Shown here one piece after another: positions 1 to 5,343 of a stretch of 6,526 nucleotides of DNA. The DNA is taken from assembly GCA_030672255.1 (NCBI GenBank), contig DAOVGU010000204.1, positions 1 through 6,526 of the forward strand, in the 5' to 3' direction. The stretch's first letter is position 1. Each line of letters starts with the position of its first letter. A model generated the notes under the pieces. That model made no database searches. It worked only from the letters and a program-made list of their open reading frames with translations, and had not been told where the DNA came from. A program made the translations under genes and the position numbers. The DNA is from a bacterium. GTDB lineage: Bacteria > Ratteibacteria > UBA8468.

Positions 1-65
1 ATTTGTCTGGATAAAGACAGCAAATGAAATTCTTGCAAAGTCACAAAAGTGTAAAGATGTTTCAG

Positions 66-443
66 TTACAGGACACTAGCACTCCCTTTGTAATCAAGGC
101 AATCATCAACGCTTCCGTAGACCTCTGTAGCATTAAACCAATCTTCAGCAGGAGGCAGATAGTCATTATAATCCTGCAGATACATCGTAAAAATAGCGCC
201 CAATTGCTTCAGATTGGAAAGGCAGACCGATGCTCTGGCCTTTTCCCTGGCATTGGAAAGTACAGGCAAAAGCATTCCCGCTAAAATCGCAATAATTGCA
301 ATCACCACCAGCAACTCTATGAGGGTAAAACCCTTTCTACTTTGGGACAGTCCCGAATCTACTGCTCTTCCGCCAAAGTTCTCTGGCGGATAATTTCTGG
401 GACAGTCCCTTTTATCTTCTATTAGGGTAAATCCTTTTTTCAT
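66..443 (-). CDS. Short pseudopilin-like protein with a doubled prepilin leader (probably chimeric and truncated)
   Basis: A 125-residue protein. Residues 37-60 have the class III (type IV prepilin/pseudopilin) signal: KG|FTLIE followed by a hydrophobic helix, with the usual Gly38 cleavage site and Glu43 (position +5). After it comes the NAREKAR..CLSNLKQLG..MYLQDYNDYLPP pattern seen in the large H-X9-DG/DUF1559-like pseudopilins of Planctomycetes, Lentisphaerae and Omnitrophota. Such proteins are processed by a PilD-type peptidase and assembled in the inner membrane or periplasm. Oddly, the ORF opens with a second MKKGFTLIE (residues 1-9) that runs into a 27-residue stretch encoded by a palindromic repeat, not a membrane helix. 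The family usually exceeds 200 residues, so the C-terminal part is missing. The stop is TAA at 66-68; another minus-strand frame begins Cys-Pro at about 70 and stays open to the window edge, so a frameshift is possible. No good Shine-Dalgarno precedes the ATG. Family call is firm; whether the gene works is doubtful. Confidence 0.75.
   Translation of the reverse strand: MKKGFTLIEDKRDCPRNYPPENFGGRAVDSGLSQSRKGFTLIELLVVIAIIAILAGMLLPVLSNAREKARASVCLSNLKQLGAIFTMYLQDYNDYLPPAEDWFNATEVYGSVDDCLDYKGSASVL
315..440 (-). repeat. In-frame duplicated prepilin-leader coding segment (315-338 and 417-440)
   Basis: Two 24-base segments, 102 bp apart (exactly 34 codons), both encode (K/R)KGFTLIE. They match at 19 of 24 positions. 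Four of the five differences fall at third codon positions (GGA/GGT, CTA/CTC, GAA/GAG, AAA/AAG); the fifth changes Lys to Arg. This pattern is what two separately evolved prepilin genes would show, not a fresh target-site duplication. Confidence 0.8.
344..409. repeat. REP-like hairpin element with paired GGGACAGTCCC boxes
   Basis: GGGACAGTCCC, an 11-bp palindrome with one central base, occurs at 344-354 and again in the same orientation at 399-409. Between them is a 7-bp inverted repeat, TCCGCCA at 369-375 and TGGCGGA at 384-390, with an 8-base loop. Such twin short palindromes resemble REP/BIME-type elements, often mobilised by REP-associated tyrosine transposases; no transposase is in this window. 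The element lies inside the pseudopilin reading frame, where it adds codons for about 22 residues without a stop. Confidence 0.65.
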
Positions 444-483
444 TCTTATTTTATGTAAGTATTCAGAAAACTACATCTATGTT

Positions 484-560
484 GTCATTGCGAGCCCAAA
501 GGGCGTGGCAATCCCTGACTTCTTTGAAAAGAGAGATTGCTTCACTTCGTTCGCAATGAC
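484..560. repeat. MITE-like GTCATTGCGA inverted-repeat element (77 bp)
   Basis: Perfect 10-bp terminal inverted repeats, GTCATTGCGA at 484-493 and TCGCAATGAC at 551-560, enclose inner complementary parts (GCCC-AAA-GGGC at 494-504, and GGCAATC... with ...GATTGC). This is the common GTCATTGCGAG...GTGGCAATC short palindromic repeat of many environmental bacterial genomes. It has no coding capacity. It lies between the minus-strand promoter (588-616) and the pseudopilin start (443), so it would be transcribed into that gene's 5' leader as a long hairpin. A half copy is present at 4402-4436. Confidence 0.85.
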
Positions 561-587
561 GTGGTTAACCGAGTATTTACTATTCTA

Positions 588-616
588 TTTATACCTCAAA
601 ATGGATGCTTTGTCAA
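588..616 (-). promoter_or_regulatory. Sigma70-type promoter, reading towards the pseudopilin
   Basis: On the minus strand the -35 box is TTGACA (611-616) and the -10 box is TATAAA (588-593), with a spacer of exactly 17 bp. The predicted transcription start is near 581, giving a leader of about 137 nt before the ATG at 443. That leader contains the 77-bp inverted-repeat element. Prediction from consensus only. Confidence 0.6.
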
Positions 617-623
617 TTGACAA
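610..623. promoter_or_regulatory. 14-bp perfect palindrome spanning both divergent -35 boxes
   Basis: TTGTCAATTGACAA is its own reverse complement. Its two halves supply the -35 hexamers of two promoters that face away from each other. It may simply be two abutting -35 boxes, or it may also be an operator for a dimeric regulator controlling both directions; the sequence alone cannot tell. Confidence 0.5.
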
Positions 624-645
624 TGGGAGAAATATAAGGTATAAC
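617..645 (+). promoter_or_regulatory. Sigma70-type promoter for the SUMF1-like gene and uvrA
   Basis: TTGACA (617-622), a 17-bp spacer, then TATAAC (640-645). The predicted start of transcription is about 652, only some 4 nt before the GTG at 656. The first gene would therefore be read from a leaderless or near-leaderless mRNA, which fits the lack of a properly spaced Shine-Dalgarno there. Confidence 0.65.
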
Positions 646-655
646 ATAAAATATA

Positions 656-1612
656 GTGGTTAAATACTGGGGAGCAAAAGGAGAGGAAAAGAAGAAAAAG
701 GCTATTCCGGTTGAAGAGAGAGAATCGTATGCCGGTATCATCTCTACTCTTATATCTTTAGTCCTGATAGCCGGGTTGGTCTACTTAGGTTTCTATCTCA
801 ATAAACGCTTTTCTGCAGCGGTCTCCAGGAAGAGAGAAATTGAAATCGAGGAGAAAAAGGTAAGTAAAAGAGGACCAAGAAAGGAAGCCTCTACCTATAG
901 AACAAGTACCTCTACCCGCCGCAGAGCTTCTACCCCTTCCAGAACTGCCAAGAAAAGAGAGGGACCTGAGGCTCCATCCCAGATGGTTCATGTCCAGGCA
1001 GGAGAGTTTATTATTGGCTGGGATAAGGAAGATAAAACAGTAAAGATTTCTATGGGAGCCTTCTATATCGACAAGTACGAAGTAACCAATGATGATTATA
1101 AGAAATTTGTTGATGCCACTGGTCATCGAGCACCCAAGCATCCCGGGAAGAGCGAATACAATATCTGGGAGGGGAATAATTTTCCTCCTGGTCTTGCTCG
1201 CCATCCAGTGGTTAATGTCTCCTGGGCGGATGCTGTTGCCTATGCACGCTGGAGCGGTAAGAGACTGCCTAGCGAAACCGAGTGGGAAAAAGCGGCGAGA
1301 GGAACCGATGGCAGGCTTTACCCCTGGGGAAATAGATTTGAGAGGAATAATTGCAACAGTAGTGAATCTAAAAGAAGAGGAACCTCTCCGGTAGGCAATT
1401 ATCCTTATGGCGCTAGTCCCTACGGCTGTTTTGATATGGCGGGTAATGCCTGCGAATGGACCTCCACCCTCTACGATACTAAGCATAAATGGCATCTTGC
1501 CTGTGGTGGCAGTTGGAAAGATGGGGGGGGAAGGGTTACAACGGTTGCGAGAAGCAATCCCATTACGGCAAGCCCTACTGTTGGTTTCCGCTGTGTTAAG
1601 GATGCAAAGTGA
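656..1612 (+). CDS. Membrane-anchored SUMF1/FGE-like domain protein without the catalytic cysteines
   Basis: A 318-residue protein. A Lys-rich N-terminus is followed by one membrane segment (about 26-48), a very basic Ser/Thr/Arg linker (about 50-104) and a formylglycine-generating-enzyme (SUMF1, PF03781-type) fold at about 110-316. Family hallmarks are GEFIIG (116-121), FYIDKYEVTN (136-145), PVVNVSW (184-190), KRLPSETEWEKAARG (202-216), YPWGN (222-226), FDMAGNACEW (259-268), CGGSW (283-287) and the terminal GFRC (310-313). The redox/copper cysteine pair of true FGE should lie just after GGSW, but 288-299 (KDGGGRVTTVAR) has none. Sulfatase activation is therefore unlikely; a binding or structural role, as in many SUMF1-like proteins, is more plausible, with partner unknown. 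The start is GTG: an in-frame TAA at 647 excludes anything upstream, and no other start precedes the membrane segment. It is directly followed by uvrA. Positive charges flank the membrane segment on both sides, so orientation is uncertain. Confidence 0.85.
   Translation: MVKYWGAKGEEKKKKAIPVEERESYAGIISTLISLVLIAGLVYLGFYLNKRFSAAVSRKREIEIEEKKVSKRGPRKEASTYRTSTSTRRRASTPSRTAKKREGPEAPSQMVHVQAGEFIIGWDKEDKTVKISMGAFYIDKYEVTNDDYKKFVDATGHRAPKHPGKSEYNIWEGNNFPPGLARHPVVNVSWADAVAYARWSGKRLPSETEWEKAARGTDGRLYPWGNRFERNNCNSSESKRRGTSPVGNYPYGASPYGCFDMAGNACEWTSTLYDTKHKWHLACGGSWKDGGGRVTTVARSNPITASPTVGFRCVKDAK
1598..1602 (+). promoter_or_regulatory. Ribosome binding site of uvrA inside the preceding gene
   Basis: AAGGA lies 10 nt before the uvrA ATG, within the last codons of the SUMF1-like gene. 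The stop TGA (1610-1612) and the ATG (1613-1615) touch, so translation of uvrA is probably coupled to that of the upstream gene. Confidence 0.55.
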
Positions 1613-4393
1613 ATGGCAGGGAATGAGATTGTTATCAAAGGGGCTGCCGAACATAACCTTAAAAATCTCGACCTTACCCTTCCGCGCAATAAACTCATCG
1701 TTATCACCGGTCTTTCTGGCTCGGGCAAATCCTCTTTAGCCTTTGATACCCTGTATGCCGAAGGTCAACGTCGCTATATTGAGTCCCTATCTGCCTACGC
1801 CCGACAGTTCCTTGAGCAACTGAAGAAGCCTGCGATAGACTATATCAGCGGGCTTCCACCCGCCATTGCCATTGAGCAGAGAAGAGCTGCCTCTAACCCC
1901 CGTTCCACCGTAGCCACAACCACAGAGATCTATGACTATCTGCGCCTTCTCTTCGCCCGGATTGGCATTCCTCACTGCCCAAAATGTGGAAGGGCTATTT
2001 CCCGGCAGAGCCTTCAGGAGATCTGCGAAAGAATAGAGAAATATCCTCCCGGAACCAATATCCAGATTTTAGCCCCAATCATCAGAGGCAGAAAAGGTGA
2101 ATACAGAGAACTTTTTCGCGATATTGAGTCCTCCGGCTTTGTCAAGGTAAGGGTGGATGGAAAAATTTATGATTTAGCAGAGAAAATCTCCCTAGCCAGA
2201 TACAAGATGCACAAGATTGAGGTTATCATCGATAAAATTTTGCTAAAAGAGAAGAATAGATCACGGTTAGCCGAATCTACTGAGATAGCTCTTAAATTGG
2301 GAAAGGGCTCAGTAATTATTAACCTAGATGGGAAGGACTCCCTCTACAGTGAGAATTATGCCTGTCCTCATTGTGACATCTCCTTTGAGGAACTAACGCC
2401 AAGGATGTTCTCCTTTAACAGTCCCTATGGTGCCTGCCAGACCTGTAAGGGATTAGGGTTTAGAATAGAGGTTGACCCTGATTTGGTGATTCCTGATAGG
2501 TCCAAGACTCTTTACGAGGGTGCAATTAAGCCCTGGCATGAGGCCGGGGGCAGAGGAATCTTCCTTCACTATCGCAGGAAGTTACGCCGGATAGCTAATC
2601 ATCTTGGCTATGACCTGGATACTCCGGTATCCGATTTCAGGAAGAAGGATCTGAATACTGTCCTTTATGGTTCAGGGGACCTTAATTACGAGGGGGTGAT
2701 TCCCAACCTGGAGAGAAGAATGAGGGAGACCGAAAGTGAATTCCGCAGAGCCGAAATCCTAAAGTATATGCGAGAACTTCCCTGTCCCGCCTGTGAAGGA
2801 GGCAGGCTCCGGGCAGAATCCTTGGCCGTTACCGTTAAGGATAAGTCAATCCAGGATATAACCGGAATGTCAATTACCCAGGCAATGGATTTCTTTACCC
2901 ATTTAAGACTTGACAAACGAAGAGCCTTCATCGCTTCTCAAATCTTAAAGGAGATAAGGAGCAGGCTAAGGTTTATGGCCGAGGTAGGCCTTGACTATCT
3001 TACACTGGATAGAATGAGCCATACCCTTTCCGGAGGGGAGGCGGAGCGAACAAGATTGGCAACCCAGATTGGCTCCGGTCTTGTGGGGGTGCTTTATATC
3101 CTGGATGAGCCCACAATTGGTTTACATCAGCGGGACAACCGCATGTTACTTGGCACCTTAAAAAGATTGCGCGATCTTGGTAATACCGTAATTGTCATAG
3201 AACATGATGAGACAGCGATCAGAACTGCCGACTGGCTTGTGGATCTTGGTCCCGGAGCAGGCCTTGCGGGAGGAAGAGTTGTTGCTCAGGGAAGCCTGCA
3301 GAATATCCTTAAATGCAGCTCCTCGGTTACCGGTAAATATTTAAAGGGAGAATTAAAGATTAAGGCTCCTTCCCAAAGGAGAAAACCTGAAGAGAATAGA
3401 TTTTTGGAAGTCAGAGGAGCAGGAGAGTATAACCTGAAAAATATTGACCTCAAGATTCCTTTAGGACTTTTTATCTGTATTACCGGCGTCTCCGGTTCAG
3501 GAAAAAGCACCCTTATCGATGAGGTGCTGCGTAAGGGCTTAAATAAAATTCTTTATCACAGTAGAGAAAAGCCAGGAAAGCACAAAGCCATTCTTGGAGC
3601 AAATCAGATTGATAAGGTGGTGCTTGTGGATCAGTCACCGATTGGCAGAACCCCCAGAAGCAATCCCGCCACCTATACCGGACTATTCTCTCTCGTAAGG
3701 GAACTTTTTTCTCGACTTCCTGAATCAAAGGTGCGCGGTTATAAACCGGGACGATTTAGTTTTAATGTCAAGGATGGGAGATGCGGTGCCTGTCAGGGAG
3801 ATGGTGTTACCAAGATTGAGATGCACTTTTTACCCGATATTGAGGTTCCCTGTGAGGTTTGCAAGGGAAAAAGGTATAATCGGGAGACCCTGGAGATTCG
3901 TTTTAAGGGGAAGAATATTGCCGAGGTACTGGCGATGAAGATTGAAGAAGCTTTAAGATTTTTTGAGAATATTCCAGGCATCAGAAGGAAATTGAAAACC
4001 TTAAATGATGTTGGTCTGGGATATTTAGAGTTGGGTCAATCGGCCACCACCCTTTCCGGGGGGGAGGCCCAAAGGGTAAAATTATCGACCGAACTTTCCC
4101 GCAAAGGGACAGAGCGTACCTTATACCTTCTTGATGAACCAACCACAGGTTTGCATTTTGCCGATATTGAAAAGTTGCTCAATGTCCTTAATCGATTAGC
4201 AGATAAGGGCAGCACCGTTATTGTCATTGAACATCAACTCGATGTAGTTAAAAGTGCTGACTACATCATTGATTTAGGTCCCGAAGGAGGAGAGAAAGGA
4301 GGTTATGTTGTCGCTACCGGCACCCCTGAAGAAGTGGCGCTCTGTTCCAATTCCTATACCGGCAAATACCTAAAGGAAATTTTTTGCAAATAA
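1613..4393 (+). CDS. uvrA: Excinuclease ABC subunit A (UvrA)
   Basis: A full-length 926-residue UvrA (E. coli has 940). It is the ATP-driven damage sensor of cytoplasmic nucleotide excision repair: a UvrA dimer finds distorted DNA and loads UvrB, after which UvrC cuts. Both ABC ATPase halves are intact. The first has Walker A GLSGSGKSS (33-41), signature LSGGE (472-476) and Walker B ending in Asp498-Glu499. The second has GVSGSGKST (625-633), LSGGE (814-818) and Asp841-Glu842. Zinc-module cysteines are complete: C251/C254 with C275/C278, and C724/C727 with C747/C750. A further CPKC (122-125) lies in the first half, as in many UvrAs. The VDQSPIGRTPRSNPATYTG motif is present after the second Walker A. 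The ATG follows the previous stop codon without a gap, with AAGGA upstream. No SOS-type operator was recognised at the operon promoter. No uvrB or uvrC is nearby, which is usual. Confidence 0.98.
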   Translation: MAGNEIVIKGAAEHNLKNLDLTLPRNKLIVITGLSGSGKSSLAFDTLYAEGQRRYIESLSAYARQFLEQLKKPAIDYISGLPPAIAIEQRRAASNPRSTVATTTEIYDYLRLLFARIGIPHCPKCGRAISRQSLQEICERIEKYPPGTNIQILAPIIRGRKGEYRELFRDIESSGFVKVRVDGKIYDLAEKISLARYKMHKIEVIIDKILLKEKNRSRLAESTEIALKLGKGSVIINLDGKDSLYSENYACPHCDISFEELTPRMFSFNSPYGACQTCKGLGFRIEVDPDLVIPDRSKTLYEGAIKPWHEAGGRGIFLHYRRKLRRIANHLGYDLDTPVSDFRKKDLNTVLYGSGDLNYEGVIPNLERRMRETESEFRRAEILKYMRELPCPACEGGRLRAESLAVTVKDKSIQDITGMSITQAMDFFTHLRLDKRRAFIASQILKEIRSRLRFMAEVGLDYLTLDRMSHTLSGGEAERTRLATQIGSGLVGVLYILDEPTIGLHQRDNRMLLGTLKRLRDLGNTVIVIEHDETAIRTADWLVDLGPGAGLAGGRVVAQGSLQNILKCSSSVTGKYLKGELKIKAPSQRRKPEENRFLEVRGAGEYNLKNIDLKIPLGLFICITGVSGSGKSTLIDEVLRKGLNKILYHSREKPGKHKAILGANQIDKVVLVDQSPIGRTPRSNPATYTGLFSLVRELFSRLPESKVRGYKPGRFSFNVKDGRCGACQGDGVTKIEMHFLPDIEVPCEVCKGKRYNRETLEIRFKGKNIAEVLAMKIEEALRFFENIPGIRRKLKTLNDVGLGYLELGQSATTLSGGEAQRVKLSTELSRKGTERTLYLLDEPTTGLHFADIEKLLNVLNRLADKGSTVIVIEHQLDVVKSADYIIDLGPEGGEKGGYVVATGTPEEVALCSNSYTGKYLKEIFCK

Positions 4394-4401
4394 CCATACC
4401 T

Positions 4402-4436
4402 GTCATTGCGAGGAGCGGTAGCGACGTGGCAATCTC
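4402..4436. repeat. Half copy of the GTCATTGCGAG repeat
   Basis: It shares GTCATTGCGAG (4402-4412) and CGTGGCAATC (4425-4434) with the left arm of the 484-560 element, but has a different centre (GAGCGGTAGCGA). The right arm, which should end in CGCAATGAC, is absent; the sequence runs straight into another repeat. It begins 8 bp after the uvrA stop. Confidence 0.75.
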
Positions 4437-4439
4437 ATC

Positions 4440-4507
4440 CCCTCTCCTTAATCCTCCCCCTTGATGGGGAAGGTATGGTGAGGGTGTAGGGGTTTGATTT
4501 ATCAAAT
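4440..4507. repeat. C/G-rich nested hairpin repeat downstream of uvrA
   Basis: The inner stem is CCTCCCC (4453-4459) pairing with GGGG-A-AGG (4466-4473, one bulged A). The outer stem is CCCTCTCC (4440-4447) with GGTGAGGG (4477-4484), 7 of 8 pairs. It is followed by TTTGAT-TT-ATCAAA (4493-4506). The look is of a dispersed intergenic repeat fused to the half element at 4402-4436. It could fold in the uvrA 3' end, but with no T-run it is not a classical terminator. The uvrA-to-antitoxin spacer (4394-4703) holds this, the half repeat, a possible gene remnant and a promoter. Confidence 0.55.
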
Positions 4508-4585
4508 CCGTATAATTCCTACCTTTTCGTCACTAATCTACTCATTTATCTCCCCATTGGGAAAATGCCAGAACTACTGATTTTT

Positions 4586-4614
4586 TTGACTTTCCACTTG
4601 TGAAATATTATAAT
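4586..4614 (+). promoter_or_regulatory. Consensus sigma70-type promoter of the toxin-antitoxin operon
   Basis: TTGACT (4586-4591), a 17-bp spacer and a perfect TATAAT (4609-4614). The predicted start is near 4621, leaving a leader of about 83 nt before the antitoxin ATG at 4704. This is the best-matching promoter in the window. Confidence 0.7.
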
Positions 4615-4617
4615 TCA
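4601..4617. promoter_or_regulatory. Palindrome over the -10 box, candidate antitoxin operator
   Basis: TGAAATATTATAATTCA is a 17-bp palindrome about a central T with one mismatched pair (4605/4613). It covers the -10 hexamer. Phd/YefM-type antitoxins usually repress their own operon by binding such palindromes, alone or with toxin. It is AT-rich, so chance is possible. Confidence 0.4.
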
Positions 4618-4703
4618 AGCAGTAAGGGTGATTTACATGCAAAAGCTTCAGCTCTTGCAATCTATTTGGGTTATGGTGAGATCCTATAGAGGAGGCGGAA
4701 AAG

Positions 4704-4907
4704 ATGCGAACAGTTTTTCATGAGAAATTTGTCATTGATGAAAATGGCAACCGCACCGCTGTCATCATAGGTGCGAAAGACTATGCAAAGATGCTACGAC
4801 TTTTAGAAGAGGCACACATTCTAAAGATTATCCGTAAAGGAGAGGAGGAGTACCGTAGGGGGAAATTAAAACCTATCCAGTCACTGTCCGACCTGGACGA
4901 ACAATGA
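4704..4907 (+). CDS. Phd/YefM-like antitoxin of a type II toxin-antitoxin pair
   Basis: A 67-residue protein. The N-terminal part (FVIDENGNRTAVIIGAKDYAKMLRLLEE, residues about 9-36) has the strand-turn-strand-helix pattern of Phd/YefM-like antitoxins: a short DENG turn, then a hydrophobic strand and the DYxKMLRLLEE helix. The charged C-terminal half (IRKGEEEYRRGKLKPIQSLSDL) is of the flexible kind that wraps and neutralises the toxin. A strong AGGAGG (4690-4695) sits 8 nt before the ATG. The stop overlaps the toxin start as ATGA, the standard antitoxin-first arrangement. It probably also represses the operon through the palindrome at 4601-4617. The Phd/YefM class rests on pattern and context; a RelB-like assignment cannot be excluded. 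Confidence 0.8.
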   Translation: MRTVFHEKFVIDENGNRTAVIIGAKDYAKMLRLLEEAHILKIIRKGEEEYRRGKLKPIQSLSDLDEQ

Positions 4908-5170
4908 CAATCGGTAAAATCTATCCTACCAATCATTTTATCAGAGCATATAAAAGTTTACCCGAAAAGATAAAACTGCGGGCTAAACAGAGAGAGAAGA
5001 TATTCAAAGCCAATCCATATGACCCTCGTCTTAATACCCACAGACTTAAAGGAAGATTCAAGAATTATTGGTCATATTCTATAAATTATGAGTATCGAAT
5101 TATGTTTCGCTTTATTGATGATGAAACAGTTCTTTACCATGATATAGGCACACACGATATTTATAAGTAA
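4904..5170 (+). CDS. RelE/ParE-superfamily toxin (likely mRNA interferase)
   Basis: An 88-residue basic protein of typical length for the RelE/ParE/YafQ superfamily. Recognisable parts are the N-terminal strand and helix (FIRAYKSLPEKIKLRAKQRE, about 12-31), the substrate-loop region FKANPYDPRLNTHRLKGRF (34-52), WSYSINYEYRIMFRF (56-70) and the C-terminal strand DDETVLYHDIGTHDIYK (72-88). The arginine of YRIMF and the late GTHDIY correspond to conserved family positions; in YafQ-like toxins residues in these strands support ribosome-dependent mRNA cleavage. RelE versus ParE (gyrase) activity cannot be decided from sequence alone, but the GTHD ending favours the RelE/YafQ side. It overlaps the antitoxin by 4 bp (ATGA), so translation is coupled. 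No truncation is seen, so the pair is probably active. Confidence 0.88.
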   Translation: MTIGKIYPTNHFIRAYKSLPEKIKLRAKQREKIFKANPYDPRLNTHRLKGRFKNYWSYSINYEYRIMFRFIDDETVLYHDIGTHDIYK

Positions 5171-5186
5171 GGGACATAGGAGCTTT

Positions 5187-5221
5187 CAAGGCGACCTTGC
5201 CCTTCTGGTTTTGTAAAGGGC
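5187..5221 (+). terminator. Two adjacent hairpins after the toxin gene, weak terminator candidate
   Basis: CAAGG-CGA-CCTTG (5187-5199) is followed at once by GCCCTT (5199-5204) pairing with AAGGGC (5216-5221) across an 11-base loop. They start 17 bp after the toxin stop. No T-run follows, so intrinsic termination is uncertain. The remainder of the 5222-5340 spacer shows nothing convincing. Confidence 0.3.
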
Positions 5222-5343
5222 CTGAATATTTCCTCTAACCTTCCAGAGATAGTTTCAAGCAACTAAAATACCCTCCTCGCCCTCTCCGATCATTCTGAAT
5301 TTTACCATATTTAGAAATAACAGGAGTGTTACCCGTATCTCAA

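Larger units (their letters stand above)
4537..4689 (+). pseudogene. Possible remnant of a gene's 3' end (50 open codons, no start)
   Basis: An open stretch bounded by TAA (4534-4536) and TAG (4687-4689) has no ATG, GTG or TTG near its beginning. Its translation looks protein-like, with segments such as DFFDFPLVKYYNSSSKGDLH and KASALAIYLGYGEIL. It ends just before the antitoxin's ribosome binding site. I do not recognise the family. It overlaps the well-formed promoter at 4586-4614, so it may be chance. Low confidence. Confidence 0.22.

Noticed and set aside
24..284. Plus-strand 86-codon frame over the pseudopilin gene
   Set aside because: The minus strand carries the recognisable prepilin motif; the plus-strand translation shows nothing.
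484..560. CRISPR array or tRNA-like structure in the repeat regions
   Set aside because: There are only single inverted-repeat elements, no regularly spaced direct repeats, and no tRNA arms or anticodon pattern.
1021..1600. Active formylglycine-generating enzyme
   Set aside because: The two catalytic cysteines expected after GGSW are absent, and no sulfatase is nearby.
785..1654. Long minus-strand open frame (289 codons) opposite the SUMF1-like gene
   Set aside because: It is antisense to a clearly conserved domain; its translation resembles no family and the plus-strand motifs explain the region.
1089..1739. Plus-strand open frames of about 100 codons overlapping the SUMF1-like gene and the start of uvrA
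   Set aside because: They are out-of-frame shadows of two genes with strong family motifs.
4402..4507. Intrinsic terminator for uvrA
   Set aside because: The stems are strong but no T-run follows; the sequence looks more like dispersed repeats.
4637..4723. A 28-codon ATG frame ahead of the antitoxin, as a leader peptide
   Set aside because: It overlaps the antitoxin start out of frame, has no clear ribosome binding site, and its composition shows nothing regulatory.
5171..5343. Small genes in the spacer after the toxin
   Set aside because: The longest frames on either strand are about 20 codons, without a convincing start or ribosome binding site.
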